Shown one piece after another: positions 61,101 to 64,000 of a stretch of DNA of 64,000 bases. The translations under genes and the position numbers were made by a program. The DNA comes from Pseudomonas viridiflava (GTDB lineage Bacteria; Pseudomonadota; Gammaproteobacteria; Pseudomonadales; Pseudomonadaceae), in contig NZ_UWFA01000289.1 of assembly GCF_900601905.1 (NCBI RefSeq), forward strand, positions 186,001-250,000, written 5' to 3'. The notes below the pieces were generated by a model. The model was given only the letters and a program-made list of their open reading frames with translations, did not search any database and was not told the origin of the DNA. The first letter of the stretch is position 1; each line of letters starts with the position of its first letter.

Positions 61101-62744
61101 GGTCGTGCGTGGCGTTTCAGCGATCCGCTGTCGCCGCTGCATTCAAGCAATCTGCTGTTTGAAGACCTGAATCTGGCCGGTTTTTTCGACATGCCCGACC
61201 TGTCGGCGCATTATCGGGAAATCCATTACCTGACACTCAGCCGGGTCACCGGTGACAGTGAGGACATCAATCGCCTGCTCGGGCGTTTTCCGGCAGTTCA
61301 ACGCCTGGAGCTGATGGGGCCGGGGTTGACGCAATTGCCCGAAGGCCTGGTAGGCATGCGCGATCTGACGCACTTGTCGCTGGAAGGCGTTGGCCTGACC
61401 ATCGACCAGGCAGCCATCGATCTGTTTGCGCGCATTCCCTATCTGGATGAGCTGGACCTGTCGCGCAACATCATTGGCGATATCACCGACGTCAGCCGTC
61501 TGCGTATTTCCACCCTGTGGCTGAACGAAACAGGCCTGACCCAGTGGCCGGCCTGGGTCGAGAACCTGGGGCTGCGTTCGCTGGACATCAGCGATAACCA
61601 GATTGTGCATTTGCCTGAGCACATTCTCGAAAACAGCATGGGCCAACCGTCGCAGTTGACCATTCACGCCTATGACAACCCCATCGACCATGAAGACCTG
61701 CGCCGGTTCTGGGTCAACGATCGTGGCTACGATATGACCTATCGCCTTGAATTCAACTTTCCAGAAGACATCCGCGATCTGGTGGTGGATACCACGTCCA
61801 GTGATGATGACATCCTGTCCGGCGACGATCTGGACTGGCATACCCATCACGCCGGGCACATGCCTTACGTGCCGCCCGTGCCGGTGATGGATATTTGGCT
61901 GATTGAAGGGCGCGCGGAGTTGAATTCGCGGTTGAGCATTGCCTGGCAACAGGTCGAAACCGCCAACGATGCCCCCAATTTGCTGGTGTTGCTGCAGCGG
62001 CTTCACGAGGCGCCGGACTTCAAGCGCTTTCATGAAGAATTGGCCAACGATGTGATGCGGGTGCTTGAGTTCGCTGCCGCTGATCCGGCGTTGCGGGCGG
62101 AGCTGGAGATCATGGCCAACGATCGGCTGTTCGGCGCCGACCAGACCTGTGAAGACGGCGCACGACTGATCTTCAGTGATATCCAGGTGGCGGTCTATGC
62201 GCGCAGCGAACTGCAAGGCGTGCCCGACGCACGACACACCGAGATGTTATTTGGGGTCATCCGCAAGCTGTTTCGTTTGAACGAAGTGCAGACCATTGCC
62301 GACCTGGAAATCGCCAATCGTGAGGCCCGGGGTGTGCTGGTCGATGACGCGGAAGTGCGCATGGCTTACCGGATCGGTCTGGCTGACGATCTGAATTTGC
62401 CAGGCCAACCGTTGAGCATGGCCTGGAGTCGGCTGGCCTCGGTAGATCGCCAGGCCATCCTCGCGGCCCGGCGCCAGGTACTGGAGCGCGAAGCGGGCGA
62501 TGAGTTCGTCAACTATGCCGTGGCGGATCGACGCTGGAACGAGCGCCTGCGCACAGAGCATCAGGCGGATCTGACCCGGGTCACGGCTTCCATCAGGGCG
62601 CAGATGGAGGCGCTTGAAGAGCATCCTCCAACAGATCGCGACGAATACGACCGTCAGGGACGTGCCTTGATCGCCAGCCTCAACGCTGCCGAGAAAGACC
62701 TGTTGGAGCAATTGACCCGCAACATGAGGCAGAACTGGTTCTGA
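58143..62744 (+). CDS. DUF6543/LRR protein with a NEL-type E3 ubiquitin ligase domain
   Basis: 1533 aa. The long N-terminal half is of the dermonecrotic-toxin-like DUF6543 kind (SLPSWYVYTSADLRDRLRRD; an internal hydrophobic stretch AALFVPVLGEVMMVVAGSQL near 425). Leucine-rich repeats cover about residues 1025-1165 (LTQLPEGLVGMRDLTHLSLE, YLDELDLSRNIIGDI, LRSLDISDNQIVHLPEHI). The C-terminal NEL domain keeps the catalytic Cys1336 in DQTCEDG, as in IpaH/SspH ligases. Such proteins are type III effectors that ubiquitinate host targets. AAGGAG precedes the ATG. No secretion genes lie nearby; no N-terminal Sec signal. Confidence 0.85.
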   Translation: MSQPTVSIHPALIKSSLPSWYVYTSADLRDRLRRDMLRGHHLRSLVQQLLSGLQDLTTFARPLLSDALEQHFGFGLDVDRDHFRHVTFADSRLPLPGKLVERHFTVQSLLQAALQNFHQEEVEAATADSVIFQGTPNLANLAAKTSYPHPLKVAPAKFMALCRQLDLGGRYQAHIQAVLEPAASAVASGAPGSAQIKYLLSQQMRNTLYVEAHLAHMQGAERLSSGAYQSILAATRHWAAVKTARAVEIQYLTILGFTLRDVLVFQPRGVSGCVVYVPGDPTAPITEYDSFEQFMRLLRSRLRDADYQQFFTGFIAQRRRAEFICKLRECLTPRRTRPVPGDTGLIPRQWVVAEVDEHADLQLAAENIPYSLLEYFHFQRMLRIKDDARALAVPTGDEDRASRQQRLAHYLESGLDLVNVAALFVPVLGEVMMVVAGSQLLTQTFEGIEAWAHHDMDEALSHLASVAENLATMAAFAAAGKAALPAEIPAIKDSTFIGSMVPVKLDNGQTRLWSPQLTPFGVDAVLPTGLKPSAEGVFSHQGSHYIGIEGRFYRVELDTALNKWRIKPPPGKRFSPKLEHNGAGAWRHEGENPLHWDLKTSFRRLGYSVAALSEQAAEQVMQVTGIDRALLDTLHLENQAPPAALTDAVERLQLNQRVLLMKGEPPASLFERLNRVREASTDPLVQLIKRDFPGMTSAAARELLLETTAGQRKSMNSTQTLPLTITGRARGYLQETRINQALEGFFLESRADHADTLKLALHGLEQLPGWPKDLRIEIHDSAFGGPLLDAIGERSTTRRRILIKQGTGYSLCDTTGHVLAPPDSFYAAVLNALPEGPARSIGITAAAGLRERIIADVASQRRRVAKVLGLEQVAPGFRGPLRLANRRLGYQLSGRGAGAPGWPAGTQELMNLLAALYPEATSLHIHIQNLMFRGWDIPQLLALTRARLQSWEMMRSALEGWVNPTGPGPSISSQQFAVRHSVANALGRAWRFSDPLSPLHSSNLLFEDLNLAGFFDMPDLSAHYREIHYLTLSRVTGDSEDINRLLGRFPAVQRLELMGPGLTQLPEGLVGMRDLTHLSLEGVGLTIDQAAIDLFARIPYLDELDLSRNIIGDITDVSRLRISTLWLNETGLTQWPAWVENLGLRSLDISDNQIVHLPEHILENSMGQPSQLTIHAYDNPIDHEDLRRFWVNDRGYDMTYRLEFNFPEDIRDLVVDTTSSDDDILSGDDLDWHTHHAGHMPYVPPVPVMDIWLIEGRAELNSRLSIAWQQVETANDAPNLLVLLQRLHEAPDFKRFHEELANDVMRVLEFAAADPALRAELEIMANDRLFGADQTCEDGARLIFSDIQVAVYARSELQGVPDARHTEMLFGVIRKLFRLNEVQTIADLEIANREARGVLVDDAEVRMAYRIGLADDLNLPGQPLSMAWSRLASVDRQAILAARRQVLEREAGDEFVNYAVADRRWNERLRTEHQADLTRVTASIRAQMEALEEHPPTDRDEYDRQGRALIASLNAAEKDLLEQLTRNMRQNWF

Positions 62745-62856
62745 GTTCAGAGTGATTGACCTGGGCCCGGCAACTTTGTCGGGGCTGGGTTAGTCTCACT
62801 CTCACGAATCGCTTTCAATCCAGGCAAAGTGCAGTTTGCCGGCCAACGGAGACACT

Positions 62857-62947
62857 GTTGGAGCGAGGCTTGCCCGCGAAGAGGCCTGAACATTCAGAGC
62901 GTGTCTTAATGTTCAAAGCAGCGTTCGCGGGCAAGCCTCGCTCCAAC
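62857..62947. repeat. REPIN (GTTGGAGCGAGGCTTGCCCG class)
   Basis: GTTGGAGCGAGGCTTGCCCG and CGGGCAAGCCTCGCTCCAAC, same ends as at 12773. Confidence 0.92.
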
Positions 62948-63002
62948 GGAAGATGTCAGCAGTCTGATGGTCGCGCGATGTCGGGTTAATCAGGAGTCAT
63001 GC

Positions 63003-64000
63003 ATGTTCGAATCCGCTGAAATCGGTCACGTCATTGCCAGGGAAACCTACGACGCTGAAGTCCCTGACTTGCGCGAAGCCTTGCTTGACGCGCAGTACGA
63101 GCTGCACGAGCAGGGCAAGCGCCAGATCATCGTGCTGATCAATGGCATTGAAGGCGCGGGCAAGGGTGAAACCGTCAAGCTGCTCAACGAGTGGATGGAC
63201 CCGCGTTTCATTGAGGTGCGCACCTTCGATCAACAGACCGATGAAGAGCTGGCGCATCCGGTGGCCTGGCGCTATTGGCGACAATTGCCTGCCAAAGGGC
63301 GCATGGGGATTTTCTTCGGCAACTGGTATAGCCAGATGCTTCAGGGGCGGGTCCATGGGTTGTTCAAGGACCCGGTGCTCGATCAGGCGATCAACGCGTC
63401 CGAGCGCCTGGAAAAGATGCTCACCGATGAAGGTGCGCTGATCTTCAAATTCTGGTTTCACCTGTCCAAGAAGCAGATGAAAGCGCGCCTCAAACACCTC
63501 AAGGATGACCCACTGCACAGTTGGCGGATCAGCCCGTTGGACTGGCAGCAATCGAAAACCTACGACAAGTTCGTGCATTACGGCGAGCGAGTTCTGAGGC
63601 GCACCAGCCGCGACTATGCGCCCTGGCATGTGATCGAAGGCCTTGATCCTCACTACCGCAGCCTGACCGTGGGCCGCTTGCTGCTCGAAGGCATGCAAGC
63701 CGCGCTCAAGGCCTCGAAAGTCAAACCCAAGGCGCAGCCATTGACCGTCGGCCCCTTGGCTGCGGCGCAAAACGAGGCCACCTTGCTGGGTAGTCTCGAC
63801 ATGAGCCTGAACCTGAGCAAGGACGACTACGAGGAACAGTTGATTACCGAGCAGGCGCGACTGTCAGGCAACATTCGTGACAAACGCATGCGCAGACATG
63901 CCCTGGTGGCCGTGTTCGAAGGTAACGATGCAGCCGGCAAGGGCGGGGCGATCCGGCGAGTGGCGGCGGCGCTTGATCCTCGCCACTACAACATCGTGCC
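63003..64000 (+). CDS. pap: Polyphosphate:AMP phosphotransferase (3' end outside window)
   Basis: Two-domain PPK2 class II enzyme that makes ADP from AMP and polyphosphate. First domain has INGIEGAGKGETVKLLNEWM (Walker A, about residues 47-66), QTDEELAHPVAWRYW and WRQLPAKGRMGIFF; the second domain starts near 270 with VFEGNDAAGKGGAIRRVAAA, where the window ends. Both P-loops are intact up to the edge. ATG 63003 follows AGGAG; an ATG four bases earlier is out of frame. Frame remains open to base 64000. Confidence 0.95.
   Translation, partial: MFESAEIGHVIARETYDAEVPDLREALLDAQYELHEQGKRQIIVLINGIEGAGKGETVKLLNEWMDPRFIEVRTFDQQTDEELAHPVAWRYWRQLPAKGRMGIFFGNWYSQMLQGRVHGLFKDPVLDQAINASERLEKMLTDEGALIFKFWFHLSKKQMKARLKHLKDDPLHSWRISPLDWQQSKTYDKFVHYGERVLRRTSRDYAPWHVIEGLDPHYRSLTVGRLLLEGMQAALKASKVKPKAQPLTVGPLAAAQNEATLLGSLDMSLNLSKDDYEEQLITEQARLSGNIRDKRMRRHALVAVFEGNDAAGKGGAIRRVAAALDPRHYNIV

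Noticed and set aside
62997..63770. 257-residue minus-strand frame at the right edge
   Set aside because: Antisense to pap, whose plus-strand frame has two clear P-loops and a good ribosome site.

Overview
The window looks like a chromosomal segment of a Pseudomonas of the fluorescens group. The evidence is the GC-rich coding bias, Pseudomonas-typical gene sets (minCDE next to lpxL; betX-like, DUF485 and actP; the NAGGN osmolyte operon asnO-ngg-M42 peptidase; mnmC; pap) and about twenty REP/REPIN repeats of the kind that fill Pseudomonas intergenic space. Sixty or so genes are supported, mostly core metabolism and envelope functions.

Layout. 1-3.4 kb: partial FadR-type regulator with its likely operators, a BASS-family transporter, rdgC, and a tRNA-Val/tRNA-Asp pair behind a clear promoter. 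3.9-7.5 kb: DMT exporter, FKBP lipoprotein, YkvA-type membrane protein, an XRE regulator with a translationally coupled partner. 7.6-13.5 kb: EAL-CBS-GGDEF protein, tail-specific protease, quinone oxidoreductase, HAD hydrolase. 13.7-19.4 kb: a complete ABC uptake operon with an alkaline-phosphatase-superfamily enzyme and a divergent UTRA regulator, probably for a phosphorus-containing compound. 19.4-29.4 kb: MscS channel, M18 aminopeptidase, RluA-type synthase, minCDE, lpxL, patatin, pirin. 29.5-30.6 kb: two AT-richer DUF805 genes. 30.6-37 kb: mlaA with an alpha/beta hydrolase, a Crc-sequestering type sRNA, a betaine-binding protein, and DUF485-actP. 37-49 kb: small membrane proteins, SDR, a CsrA paralogue, the NAGGN operon, and an AttEFGH-like ABC/lipocalin operon. 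49.4-55.9 kb: an IS66-family transposon with cargo. 56-64 kb: mnmC, a 1533-residue LRR-NEL ubiquitin-ligase-like protein, and partial pap.

Two observations stand out. First, 49397-55865 is bounded by IS66-type inverted ends (GTAAgCGTCCGG / GTAAcCGTCCGG) and by a perfect 8-bp duplication (CTTTATCA), so tnpABC and a TetR-MFS-hydrolase-glyoxalase cassette moved as one 6.5-kb unit. Second, on the minus strand at 33413-33046 there is an unannotated sRNA of the CrcZ/CrcX/CrcY type: a textbook sigma-54 promoter (GG-N10-GC), a transcript with seven A-rich CA motifs, and a strong terminator. It probably titrates Hfq/Crc and so links carbon catabolite control to this locus.

How the genes may work together: the ABC operon at 13.7-18.3 kb plus its phosphodiesterase-like enzyme and regulator form a self-contained uptake module; asnO and ngg make the osmoprotectant N-acetylglutaminylglutamine amide; MlaA and LpxL maintain the outer membrane; MinCDE places the division septum. 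Start codons were adjusted from the longest ORFs where ribosome binding sites, signal peptides or family length favoured a later start.
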